A DNA stretch of 12,508 bases from an uncultured Collinsella sp. (GCA_937958315.1 CALFGH010000031.1:1-12508), one strand, 5' to 3'. Counted from the stretch's first letter, positions 1 to 5,823 are shown. A program made the numbers and translations. The notes: generated from the sequence alone by a model not told the origin.

Positions 1-1
1 T

Positions 2-709
2 CGCCTTGATCTGTACGAGAACGCCCTGCACCAGCTGCAGGGTGCCGGCCTCACCTACCCCTGTTTTTGCACGCGCGCCGAACTCCACGCCGCAAGCGCG
101 CCGCACGCCAGCGACGGCACGCCCATCTCCCGTGGCGCCTGCCGAGGGCTTTCGGCCGAAGATGTCGCCCGCCGCAGTGCCCTGCGCGCCCCGGCCACAC
201 GCCTTCGCGTGCCCACCGTCGACGACCTCGCAGACGATGTGGTCGAATTTGTGGACCGCACGTATGGTGCCCAATGCGAGGCGCTCGCCACCGAATGCGG
301 CGACTTTTTAGTGCGCCGCAGCGACGGCGTGTTTGCCTATCAGCTGGCCGTGGTGGTCGACGACGCCGACATGGGTATTACCGAGATCGTACGCGGATGT
401 GACCTGCTTGGCTCCACGCCACGCCAAATCTATCTGCAGCATTTGCTGGGACTGCCTACACCGCACTACGCGCACATTCCGCTGCTCATGTCGCCGGACG
501 GCCGCCGCCTTTCCAAGCGCGACCGCGATCTGGACCTGGGAGAACTACGCGCCCGCTTTGGCACGCCCGAGGCACTATTGGGCTGGCTCGCTGGGCAAAC
601 GGGCATCGCACCGGACACCACACCGCGCTCTGCCGAGCAGCTGGCCGAGCACTTTAGCTGGGATGTCATCCGCAAGCACCGCGAGAACATCACTGTAACG
701 GTCGAGTAG
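2..709 (+). CDS. gluQ: Glutamyl-Q tRNA(Asp) synthetase, 5' end missing
   Basis: The enzyme activates glutamate and attaches it to the queuosine base of tRNA(Asp), a cytoplasmic tRNA modification. The frame is open from base 2, so the N-terminal part, including the HIGH-type motif, lies outside the window; 235 residues remain of a usual length of about 300. Visible are the segment YPCFCTRAEL with a Cys-x-Cys pair, a later GACRG cysteine, the class I core stretch DDADMGITEIVRGCDLL, and RRLSKRD, which matches the KMSKS-type loop. The absence of a large anticodon-binding domain after this loop separates it from full glutamyl-tRNA synthetase. In E. coli GluQ the zinc site is Cys-x-Cys plus Tyr-x3-Cys; here the Tyr position appears to be Ser (S-R-G-A-C). 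The gene ends with TAG and is followed by a C-rich spacer. Assignment to GluQ rather than a GltX paralogue rests on length and core motifs. Confidence 0.9.
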   Translation, partial: RLDLYENALHQLQGAGLTYPCFCTRAELHAASAPHASDGTPISRGACRGLSAEDVARRSALRAPATRLRVPTVDDLADDVVEFVDRTYGAQCEALATECGDFLVRRSDGVFAYQLAVVVDDADMGITEIVRGCDLLGSTPRQIYLQHLLGLPTPHYAHIPLLMSPDGRRLSKRDRDLDLGELRARFGTPEALLGWLAGQTGIAPDTTPRSAEQLAEHFSWDVIRKHRENITVTVE

Positions 710-765
710 CCAAATACGCCCCGCCCCCTCGTCCCCCCCCCTCAACGAGGACATAATTCTGCGTC

Positions 766-794
766 TTGTTATGTACGGAATAATTCCGTACAAT
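766..794 (+). promoter_or_regulatory. Promoter with palindromic operator of the DUF1778/GNAT pair
   Basis: A -35-like TTGTTA (766-771) and a -10-like TACAAT (789-794) are separated by 17 bases. A perfect inverted repeat with 10-base arms, TGTACGGAAT and ATTCCGTACA, around a single central A (772-792) fills the spacer and runs into the -10. A repressor bound here would block RNA polymerase. The natural candidate is the DUF1778 antitoxin encoded immediately downstream, alone or with its toxin, as known for TacA/TacT-type systems. The binding is inferred. Confidence 0.7.
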
Positions 795-815
795 TATCTA
801 AAGGAGGTTTTTGCC

Positions 816-1082
816 ATGCCAACGATTGAGAAACAACGCCGTATGGATCTGAGGCTAACCGAACGTCAACGCCTTACTTACGAGCGCGCCGCGGCCTTGC
901 GCGGGCAAACTCTCACCCAATGGGCCACAGCTCACCTTGACGAGAGCTCCGCACGTGATATCGCCGAAGCGTCAACAACCTATCTTTCTCCTGATGGTTT
1001 CGATGCATTTTGCGAAATGCTCGATTCCCCCATGCCCCAAGCCGCAAAAGCACTGCTTGACCGTAAGGCAGTTTGGGAATGA
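816..1082 (+). CDS. DUF1778 (TacA-like) antitoxin
   Basis: This is an 88-residue antitoxin of the DUF1778 family. These proteins have a ribbon-helix-helix N-terminus that binds the operon promoter and a C-terminal tail that wraps around and neutralises a GNAT acetyltransferase toxin. The N-terminus (MDLRLTERQRLTYERAAALRG, split here only by prose: MDLRLTERQR then LTYERAAALRG) and the following LTQWATAHL segment are typical of the family. The ATG at 816 is chosen because AAGGAGG lies eight bases upstream; a longer open frame starts inside the operator and is unlikely. The stop overlaps the toxin ATG (ATGA at 1079-1082), the usual translational coupling in these pairs. The tail ends in LLDRKAVWE, where the neutralising helix is expected. 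Confidence 0.9.
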   Translation: MPTIEKQRRMDLRLTERQRLTYERAAALRGQTLTQWATAHLDESSARDIAEASTTYLSPDGFDAFCEMLDSPMPQAAKALLDRKAVWE

Positions 1083-1552
1083 GCACATTTACCAAGCCCG
1101 TTCAACTCCCCGTTGGCCAAGGCATCGAGGCCTTCCACTGCGGAAATACTCTTGTAGACGGATGGGCTAAGAACAGATCAGCCTCGGCGCGAAGAAGAGG
1201 ATCGGCGGTTATATACGCATCGTATTGCGACGGCGCAGTCGCTGGGTTTTATACGTTGTGCACGCACTCCGTGGCTCGCGAAAATGTTGATGGAGGATGG
1301 TTCGTGCGAAACTCCCCCTCCCAAGTTCCCACAGTGCTGCTTGGAATGATGGGGGTCGACGAGAAGTTCAAGGGGCTCGGTCTTGGGGCATCACTGCTTA
1401 AAGATGCCATCGAGAACGCCTTGAAAATCTCTGCCCTGGCAGGAGCGCGAGCTTTGGTTGTCGATCCAGTAGATGATGAGGCGGCAGCATTCTATGCTCA
1501 TTTTGGCTTCGCCACCCTACCCGGCACCAACCGAATGGCACTGAAACTCTAG
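1079..1552 (+). CDS. GNAT-family acetyltransferase toxin (TacT-like)
   Basis: A 157-residue GNAT N-acetyltransferase. TacT/AtaT/KacT-type toxins transfer acetyl from acetyl-CoA to the amino group of charged tRNAs and stop translation. The acetyl-CoA pyrophosphate-binding loop is seen as KFKGLGLGASLL (residues about 96-107), a conservative version of the Q/R-x-x-G-x-G/A signature, and the catalytic-type tyrosine occurs in AAAFYAHFGF (Tyr139). Length and the C-terminal ALVVDPVDDEAAAF stretch fit this toxin class. The ATG overlapping the antitoxin stop is preferred over an in-frame TTG six bases earlier. The pair is complete and no key residue is visibly lost, so it is probably active. The exact tRNA target cannot be read from the sequence. 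Confidence 0.9.
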   Translation: MSTFTKPVQLPVGQGIEAFHCGNTLVDGWAKNRSASARRRGSAVIYASYCDGAVAGFYTLCTHSVARENVDGGWFVRNSPSQVPTVLLGMMGVDEKFKGLGLGASLLKDAIENALKISALAGARALVVDPVDDEAAAFYAHFGFATLPGTNRMALKL

Positions 1553-1592
1553 ATTGTCGGGCGGCATCTCCTCCAGTTCCCAGTATGCCTTA

Positions 1593-1636
1593 AGTTACCC
1601 TACAGATAATGATTACTACTGAAATGTAGGGTAACT
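1593..1636. repeat. Inverted repeat, copy 1 (promoter-like, possibly orphaned)
   Basis: Perfect 12-base arms AGTTACCCTACA (1593-1604) and TGTAGGGTAACT (1625-1636) flank a 20-base A/T-rich spacer. The same arms recur at 3411-3454 in front of a small gene. Here the following bases (AAGGCATCGTATGAAG) resemble the leader and ATG of that gene, but the frame that follows is only antisense to the metallophosphoesterase. It is probably the operator and start of a lost or degraded copy. Confidence 0.75.
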
Positions 1637-1674
1637 ACCCAAGGCATCGTATGAAGCGCTCGCTATGCCCTCCC

Positions 1675-2400
1675 CTACGCAACATCCCAGAGCTGGAGTT
1701 CGTCACCCAGGCGAACGATGCAGTCGTAGAGCACGGTATGGCGCTCGGCCGGGTTGGCATCCCGATGAAAATGCCCGTAATACCAGCGCTTGTAATCCAA
1801 GTGGTCTTCCAGCTCATCAAAAAATGCCGTAAGCCGATCAACGGCGGGGTAATTCCAGCCGGGTGCCGGATAAAGCGTGGGCGAAAGCATGCGCGTAGAG
1901 CAGGTGTGGGTGATTACGTAGTCGACCTTCCAGCCCACGCTGTCGAGCTTTGCCCGCGCCTCCTCAAAGTTGCGCTCGTCCGGCAGCTCCTGCGGCCACC
2001 AGCTGGAATAGGGAATGCGGTATTCCTTATCCACGCCCGTGGCGCCGCCCATGGTAAAGATCGTTGAGCCGTCGAGCTCAAAAACCTCGCCGCGCGTCAG
2101 GCGCCGTATGGGGGAGGTATCCGACAGGCGCTGCGTCAGCCAACCGTGCCACAACTCCATAGGGCGCTCCGCCCAGTGATTGAAACGCTCGTGGTTGCCG
2201 TCGACGAACAGCACGGTATAGGGACGCGATTCCAGCCAAGCGATGTCGGCACATTCCTCGGCAGAGAAATCCCACGGAAAGCCAAAGTCGCCCGCGACGA
2301 TGAGATAGTCGTCGCTCGTCAGGCTATCCCCAAGGTCCCAATCGCGCAGCTTTTGCATGTCGAGGCCGCCATGGACGTCGCCCGTCACATAGACCGTCAT
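1675..2400 (-). CDS. Metallophosphoesterase
   Basis: A 241-residue calcineurin-like metallophosphoesterase, a two-metal hydrolase of phosphate esters; the substrate is unknown. All motifs are in order: TGDVHGG (Asp8, His10), AGDFGFPWD (Asp38), VDGNHERF (Asn69, His70), VITHTC (His165) and YYGHFHRD (His210, His212). There is no signal peptide or membrane segment, so it should be cytoplasmic. Its ATG overlaps the stop of the upstream metallophosphoesterase by four bases (2397-2400), which implies translational coupling and shows that the two form one operon. The region between the GNDHE-type block and His165 carries several Trp residues, an accessory insert seen in stand-alone members. It could be a protein phosphatase, nucleotide hydrolase or nuclease; nothing here decides. 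Confidence 0.9.
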   Translation of the reverse strand: MTVYVTGDVHGGLDMQKLRDWDLGDSLTSDDYLIVAGDFGFPWDFSAEECADIAWLESRPYTVLFVDGNHERFNHWAERPMELWHGWLTQRLSDTSPIRRLTRGEVFELDGSTIFTMGGATGVDKEYRIPYSSWWPQELPDERNFEEARAKLDSVGWKVDYVITHTCSTRMLSPTLYPAPGWNYPAVDRLTAFFDELEDHLDYKRWYYGHFHRDANPAERHTVLYDCIVRLGDELQLWDVA

Positions 2401-3035
2401 CGGATTACCACTTCACTCTTATAGGCTTCGAGATCGTGCTCGACCTGCTCGTCGTCCGTGGCGTTGACCCACCACGGCCATTTAACGCAACACATCGGCT
2501 CGTCTACCTGCGCAAACCACGACCTGAGCTCATCCAGACTTACCGGGGCGTAGCTGTTAGCGTCCACGCCCACGTCATAGCGCAGCAGCCCCTGTCTGAG
2601 GTTGAACTTGTTGTACGCGCCGCCGCAACTGTGGATATGCCCGTGAAGATGCCAGCCGCCGTGCGACATGCCCTGCCAGTCGACCATAGGATAGTGGCTC
2701 AGCACGATTTTTTGGCGGTCGATCTTGAGCACGCAAATGGGCGGCTCGACGATAAAAGCATCCGCTACCGCAGGCTGCGTCCAGTCCTTGTCATGGTTGC
2801 CGGGCAGCAGGTGGACGCGTTTGCAGGCAATGCTTTTGCGCAGCTCGTAGGCATCTTGGACCGTCATCTTAAAGCTAAAGTCGCCCAAGATGTAGAGCTC
2901 ATCATCCGCAGCGACCTTGCTGTTAATGTTAGCGACCATGACGTCGTTCATCTGCGCAACAGTCGACCAAGGCCTATCGCTAAGCCGCAGCATGTTCTCG
3001 TGTCCAAAGTGAGTATCGCTGGTAAACCAGATCAC
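2397..3035 (-). CDS. Metallophosphoesterase, phage-type small family
   Basis: A second metallophosphoesterase of 212 residues from the GTG start. Motifs: FTSDTHFGHENM (Asp7, His9), YILGDFSF (Asp52), LLPGNHDKDW (Asn80, His81), IVLSHYPM (His114) and LHGHIHSC (His133, His135). The SDTHFGHEN start is typical of a small family found in bacteria and phages. I prefer GTG at 3035 because AGGAGG lies five bases upstream; an in-frame ATG at 3065 adds ten residues but has a Shine-Dalgarno-like AAGGA touching the codon. The pair of overlapping paralogues suggests that the products act on related substrates or together. The C-terminal 30 residues after the core are acidic and Trp-rich. Confidence 0.88.
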   Translation of the reverse strand: MIWFTSDTHFGHENMLRLSDRPWSTVAQMNDVMVANINSKVAADDELYILGDFSFKMTVQDAYELRKSIACKRVHLLPGNHDKDWTQPAVADAFIVEPPICVLKIDRQKIVLSHYPMVDWQGMSHGGWHLHGHIHSCGGAYNKFNLRQGLLRYDVGVDANSYAPVSLDELRSWFAQVDEPMCCVKWPWWVNATDDEQVEHDLEAYKSEVVIR

Positions 3036-3075
3036 GGGGACCTCCTGTTGCTGCGGGGTATCCATTCCTTAGGAC

Positions 3076-3315
3076 TTACCCTTCGTTCTTCCATCCAAAC
3101 GGATCGAGCACCCAAAAAACCAGATCGAGTACGCCACCGGTCATCATGGCGCCGGCAAGGGCCATGCAAACGTGCAGAGAGACGGCACTTCTGAGCGCGT
3201 CGAATGGCCCCAGAACAGCCAGCAGCGCGACCACCGCGCCGGCTACGCAAAGCGCAAGGCACGGCCCCGCGTCCTTGACGCATCTCTTTGCGAGATGCTT
3301 GGTGTTGTCACTCAT
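3076..3315 (-). CDS. Small two-helix membrane protein, unknown function
   Basis: A 79-residue protein with two predicted membrane segments, about residues 18-37 (rich in Ala, Val and Leu) and 48-70, joined by a short loop with Phe-Asp. Both ends are hydrophilic; the N-terminus carries Lys and Arg (KHLAKRCVK), so by the positive-inside rule both ends should face the cytoplasm. ATG 3315 is preferred because TAAGGAG lies eight bases upstream; a TTG directly before it is less likely. It lies 40 bases upstream of the metallophosphoesterase pair on the same strand and may belong to that transcript. I recognise no family. Confidence 0.7.
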   Translation of the reverse strand: MSDNTKHLAKRCVKDAGPCLALCVAGAVVALLAVLGPFDALRSAVSLHVCMALAGAMMTGGVLDLVFWVLDPFGWKNEG

Positions 3316-3410
3316 CAATCGAACTCCTTAGAGGGTCGTTGTTCAGATGCATGCCGCCGCAGCAGAGCAGGGCGGCAGGGTAAGTGTCCCATGCCGTGCG
3401 GACATATTTA

Positions 3411-3454
3411 AGTTACCCTACATTTATCATAGTTTGATAGAATGTAGGGTAACT
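3411..3454 (+). promoter_or_regulatory. Inverted-repeat operator/promoter, copy 2
   Basis: Perfect 13-base arms AGTTACCCTACAT (3411-3423) and ATGTAGGGTAACT (3442-3454) flank an 18-base spacer that itself holds a small palindrome, TATCA...TGATA. A -10-like TAGAAT lies at 3438-3443, overlapping the right arm. It sits 18 bases before an ATG with a good Shine-Dalgarno sequence (AAGGAGG at 3462-3468). Binding by a dimeric regulator is inferred. Confidence 0.7.
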
Positions 3455-3472
3455 ACTGAGGAAGGAGGCATC

Positions 3473-3784
3473 ATGTCCGTTCTAGAAGATGTCTTAGAAG
3501 AGGAATTCGCACGCTCAAGCCGCCTCTTGGACCTCCTGGAGCAGGAAATCGACCTCCTTCCAAAGGGCAGCATCCGCATACGAAACATAAAGGGCCATGA
3601 ATACTGCTATCTCAACTATCGAGTCGGCGACAAGGTCAAAAGTGACTATGTCCCTGCCACAGAGGTTGATGAGCTGCGAGCCAAAATCGAACGTCGAAAG
3701 GCTCTTGCGGCCGCCATCAAAGAACAGAAGCAGTCTCAAAAGCAAATCATACGTGCGCTGGGGAGGGTGCCAAATGCCGACTGA
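3473..3784 (+). CDS. Small charged coiled-coil-like protein, unknown function
   Basis: A 103-residue protein. The first 35 residues are acidic and predicted helical (VLEDVLEEEFARS), the centre has a compact beta-like block (LPKGSIRIRNIKGHEYCYLN then YRVGDKVKSDYVP), and the last 40 residues are basic and helical (AKIERRKALAAAIKEQKQSQ). The central block resembles the short Tyr-rich strand motif of proteins often found beside nucleotidyltransferase or other TA-like genes; I recall this only as a pattern, not a named family. The start at 3473 is set by AAGGAGG four bases upstream and by the inverted repeat before it; the longer open frame reads through that repeat. The stop overlaps the ATG of the next, frameshifted frame, so the two were probably coupled as a pair of possible antitoxin/toxin type. 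Confidence 0.7.
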   Translation: MSVLEDVLEEEFARSSRLLDLLEQEIDLLPKGSIRIRNIKGHEYCYLNYRVGDKVKSDYVPATEVDELRAKIERRKALAAAIKEQKQSQKQIIRALGRVPNAD

Positions 3785-3915
3785 GCAGCAACAAGCTTTC
3801 TCGAAAGGAAAAGCTAAATAAGATATTCAGCTCGCTATCTAAAAAAGAGAAAGCGCGAGTCCGTACGTTTGCAGAAGCTCATGGCGTTGCGGAGCGTATC
3901 TTGGGAAGCATCTAA
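3774..3915 (+). pseudogene. Frameshifted 46-codon partner ORF
   Basis: ATG 3774 overlaps the stop of the preceding gene and has GGAGGG six bases upstream, but its own frame ends after 15 codons. Reading from CTG 3781 in the +1 frame gives a well-formed basic peptide, beginning LSSNKLSRKEKLNKIFSSLS and ending HGVAERILGSI, that stops with TAA at 3913-3915. Removing one base, for example A3780, would join the ATG to this peptide as a 46-residue protein. Either a one-base insertion inactivated the gene, or the sequence has an error, or a rare CTG start or frameshift is used. Its stop overlaps the end of the convergent gene at 3912. Confidence 0.5.
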
Positions 3916-4268
3916 GCCGTTGGCGGGCAGCATACTGGGCAGGGCGTTTCGCCTCGTTTGAGTGCGGACGCCAGTAGCACACTTGTTTTAACGACGTTTT
4001 GAGGAAGGCTTTTGCATCCTGCAGAGCGGTGATAGATCTTGCCGTTCTTGGTAAGAATTACCTTGATTTTTGAGGCATCCAGGCCACACTGCCCCATCGG
4101 CGCAACCGTCTCTTGACGAACCGGCACAGGCCCTTGGAGTTCACTTCTCGAAAAACCAGAACCGCGGAATCGATTGATGTAGCTGTCGAAACATCCATCG
4201 AACAGCAGTCCCGTTGCCAAGCCCGCCATGAACCCACAGGTAATCGCGGCCTCTCCTCTAATTTGCAT
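3912..4268 (-). CDS. Membrane-anchored protein with Cys/His motif, unknown function
   Basis: A 118-residue protein. Residues about 8-24 (AITCGFMAGLATGLLFDG) form a hydrophobic N-terminal segment, most likely a signal anchor. A Ser/Pro-rich linker leads to a C-terminal block with VILTKNGKIYHRSAGC and then LKRGETPCPVCC, giving His80, Cys85, Cys110 and Cys113. The pattern Lys-Tyr-His-x-x-x-Cys followed by Pro-Cys-x-x-Cys matches a short putative metal-binding module found at the ends of several secreted or membrane-linked bacterial proteins. ATG 4268 is chosen because AAGGAGGG lies nearby upstream; the longer open frame reads through two hairpins and is unlikely. No partner gene is evident. Confidence 0.7.
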   Translation of the reverse strand: MQIRGEAAITCGFMAGLATGLLFDGCFDSYINRFRGSGFSRSELQGPVPVRQETVAPMGQCGLDASKIKVILTKNGKIYHRSAGCKSLPQNVVKTSVLLASALKRGETPCPVCCPPTA

Positions 4269-4296
4269 ATGTCCCTCCTTAATTAACCTTGAAGAT

Positions 4297-4340
4297 AAAA
4301 GCAGCGCGCGCCGCAGGACCCATGCCCTTGCGGTGCGCGC
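4297..4340 (-). terminator. GC-rich hairpin with T run
   Basis: Arms at 4304-4314 and 4330-4340 (11 bases, one non-Watson-Crick position) are followed on the - strand by TTTT (4300-4297). It lies just after the hairpin at 4343-4377 and 30-70 bases before the ATG at 4268, so it is either a second tandem terminator or a leader attenuator of that gene. Confidence 0.45.
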
Positions 4341-4342
4341 CG

Positions 4343-4377
4343 AAAATGATCCGTGTTCCTCCGTCCCTAACGGATCA
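4343..4377 (-). terminator. Rho-independent terminator of the gene remnant
   Basis: On the - strand TGATCCGT and ACGGATCA form an 8-base stem around a 15-base loop and are followed by TTTT (4346-4343). The first three bases of the stem are the TGA stop of the remnant at 4375. Confidence 0.7.
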
Positions 4378-4502
4378 GTTGGCGGCGGTATAGTTGGCAA
4401 GCGCCTCCAAGTAGGCAGGTGCCACAGCATCCGTCGCAGCAACGGTAGCGTCGAGCTCGGCCTTGGAAGCGACGACGCGCTCGGCAGCATTGGAACAATG
4501 TA
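4375..4502 (-). pseudogene. 3' remnant of an unknown gene
   Basis: The frame ending at 4375 carries a GC-rich, codon-like stretch reading ERVVASKAELDATVAATD and ending in LEALANYTAAN, an alanine-rich helical tail, and a real terminator starts at its stop. Upstream of about 4500 composition changes and no sensible start with a ribosome-binding site is seen; the frame continues only into A/T-rich sequence as far as 4614. I read this as the last 40 or so codons of a gene whose front was removed by a rearrangement or insertion. The family is not recognised. Confidence 0.4.
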
Positions 4503-4868
4503 GTGTTAGAAATTTGTAGTCACCAATCCTCGCTGCGCTAGACCGCCTACCACAAAACGCAGCTGCGGAATGTTGATTAACCCCAATGGAACGGCAAACA
4601 ACCCCAAGGAACAATTACAGGCGGAAACCGGGAAAATCATTTTTTTCAAAAGCAAAGCCAATCGGGATGCCCGAGTTGCCAAGAATTCCACGTGGAGGCC
4701 AAATCAATTATCATTTCATCGATAGCTATAGCCGCCTCCACACTCGGTATGACACCGCGAATTTCACTCCCAAACCGACCCGAATGCGACGGCGTCCGAC
4801 AGTTCAGCCATCATCGAAAAAATCAGCAACGGAATTCAAGCGAAAAATACCAAAAAGGGATGTGAGCA
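4503..4868. other. Stretch without a supported gene
   Basis: About 365 bases between the gene remnant and the IS200 end. The only long frame (+ strand from 4586) has no ribosome-binding site, is very rich in Arg, Lys and Pro, and runs on into the IS hairpins. An inverted repeat GTGGAGGC (4692-4699) / GCCTCCAC (4734-4741) with an A/T-rich 34-base loop is the only visible structure. Confidence 0.5.
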
Positions 4869-4869
4869 T

Positions 4870-5615
4870 CAGAACCACCCTTAAAAAGGGTGGTTTGCTC
4901 TTAGGGTATAACCCACGGGCCCCGGGCTCGCGTCTAAAGGCGCGGGCCCGGACTTCGTCCAGGCCTAGTGCATCTTGACCCGTGGCGCGCCGGTCGAACC
5001 GGCGGGATCACCTCCTCTTGAAGGGGTCCTCGTACTCCTTCACGCTCAGCTTGTCCAGCGCGATGTCGTGGGACTCCTGCTCCCTGATGTACTTGGCGAT
5101 CGTCGCCTCGTTCAGGCCGACGGTGGACACGTAGTAGCCCTCCGCCCAGAACTTCCTGTTGCCGAACTTGTACTTGAGGTTGGCGTGCCTGTCGAATATC
5201 ATCAGCGAGCTCTTCCCCTTCAGGTAGCCCATGACGCTCGCGACGCTGTACTTCGGCGGGATCGCCAGCAGCACGTGCACGTGGTCTGGCATCAGGTGCC
5301 CCTCGATTATCTCGATCCCCTTGTACTCGCACAGCTTCCTGAGGATCTCCCCTATGTCGCTCCTGATTTGGTTGTAGATCACTTTGCGCCTATACTTCGG
5401 CGTGAACACGATGTGGTACTTGCACATCCACTTCGTGTGGGAAAGGCTGTAGGCCTTCTGGGCCATGGCGACCACCCCTTCGACTCGAATTCTTGACGGC
5501 CTGAACAATCGTCAATATCGGTCGGAGGGGTGGCTTTGTAAAGCCGTTTGTCCCCACCCGCGTAGCGGGTGGCTTAAAGCTGGCCGCTGCGCGGCCAGCA
5601 GACTAAAGTCTTGAA
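4870..5615 (-). mobile_element. IS200-type insertion sequence (limits approximate)
   Basis: A single-gene IS200/IS605-family element with tnpA on the - strand and no tnpB. At the tnpA 3' side there is a folded region and a terminal hairpin AACCACCCTT / AAGGGTGGTT (4873-4895) with a 3-base loop. At the 5' side lie hairpins CCACCCGC / GCGGGTGG (5554-5572), GCTGGCCGC / GCGGCCAGC (5579-5599) and AGACT / AGTCT (5600-5611). Such subterminal hairpins are what HUH transposases bind; there are no terminal inverted repeats or target duplications, as expected. The exact cleavage sites cannot be fixed from one copy. Confidence 0.7.
5008..5466 (-). CDS. tnpA: IS200-type HUH transposase TnpA
   Basis: A 152-residue Y1 transposase that cuts and joins single-stranded DNA at the hairpin ends of the element. 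Length matches the family. The start is KYHIVFTPKYRRK (residues about 16-28), the metal-binding HUH motif is HLMPDHVHVLL (His62, His64), and the catalytic tyrosine is in AKYIREQESHD (Tyr126). The ATG at 5466 is used because GAAGGGGTGG precedes it; upstream in-frame codons lie in the folded leader. In IS200 this leader hides the ribosome-binding site and is further silenced by an antisense RNA, so low expression is likely here too. The stop codon lies inside a perfect Shine-Dalgarno-like sequence. All key residues are present, so the protein is probably functional. Confidence 0.95.
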   Translation of the reverse strand: MAQKAYSLSHTKWMCKYHIVFTPKYRRKVIYNQIRSDIGEILRKLCEYKGIEIIEGHLMPDHVHVLLAIPPKYSVASVMGYLKGKSSLMIFDRHANLKYKFGNRKFWAEGYYVSTVGLNEATIAKYIREQESHDIALDKLSVKEYEDPFKRR

Positions 5616-5638
5616 TAAAAACAGGCCGCGAGGCGGCC
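5615..5638 (-). terminator. Rho-independent terminator at the IS edge
   Basis: On the - strand GGCCGC, a 3-base loop and GCGGCC (5638-5624) are followed by a short gap and TTTTT (5621-5617). It lies just after the small gene-end remnant at 5661-5705 and directly beside the IS200 left end, so the element appears to have landed at the terminator tail. Confidence 0.6.
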
Positions 5639-5660
5639 GACCTTTATGTTCGCATCCCAT

Positions 5661-5705
5661 TTAGCCTGCAGCAAGGGATTCCAAACCGTCGAGAATAGAT
5701 GTTGC
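5661..5705 (-). pseudogene. Possible gene-end remnant
   Basis: A 14-codon open stretch reading ATSILDGLESLAAG and then TAA, followed 23 bases later by a terminator. Composition and codons are like the GC-rich chromosome rather than the A/T-rich island. It may be the tail of a gene cut off by the island; it is too short to identify and may be chance. Confidence 0.25.
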
Positions 5706-5735
5706 CTAAGAAATACCCCAGTTCAAGAGTGTTAT

Positions 5736-5772
5736 AAACCCGACGATTGGTTTTAATTAATCGTCGGGTTTT
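5736..5772. terminator. Strong bidirectional-type terminator
   Basis: Perfect 13-base arms AAACCCGACGATT (5736-5748) and AATCGTCGGGTTT (5759-5771) with a 10-base loop. On the + strand it runs into TTTTC; on the - strand into TTTATAAC. It lies 130 bases beyond the DUF262 gene on its strand and most likely ends that transcript. Confidence 0.7.
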
Positions 5773-5823
5773 CTCATTTGGCGATTTACCGCAATTACAA
5801 TTTAAAGATTTCCACCGCCGGCT

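Noticed and set aside
727..750. CCTCGT ... ACGAGG hairpin after gluQ as a terminator
   Set aside because: Only six base pairs, a C-rich loop and no T run follow; support is too weak to call.
1651..2067. + strand frame of 138 codons after inverted repeat copy 1
   Set aside because: It is antisense to the metallophosphoesterase at 1675-2400, has no ribosome-binding site, and its protein is Arg/Pro/Val-rich without motifs. Only its first bases may be a scar.
2436..3194. + strand frame of 252 codons
   Set aside because: Mirror frame of the second metallophosphoesterase, caused by GC-rich codon use; no start signal and no motif.
4586..4978. + strand frame of 130 codons between the gene remnant and the IS
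   Set aside because: No ribosome-binding site, extreme Arg/Lys/Pro/Ser content, and it runs through the IS end hairpins.
5002..5020. GGATCACCTCCT, similar to the 3' end of 16S rRNA
   Set aside because: No other rRNA sequence surrounds it; it is the complement of the Shine-Dalgarno-like end of tnpA.
4975..5496. + strand frame of 173 codons over tnpA
   Set aside because: Antisense shadow of the transposase gene; the repetitive Val/Leu/Asp composition is typical of such shadows.
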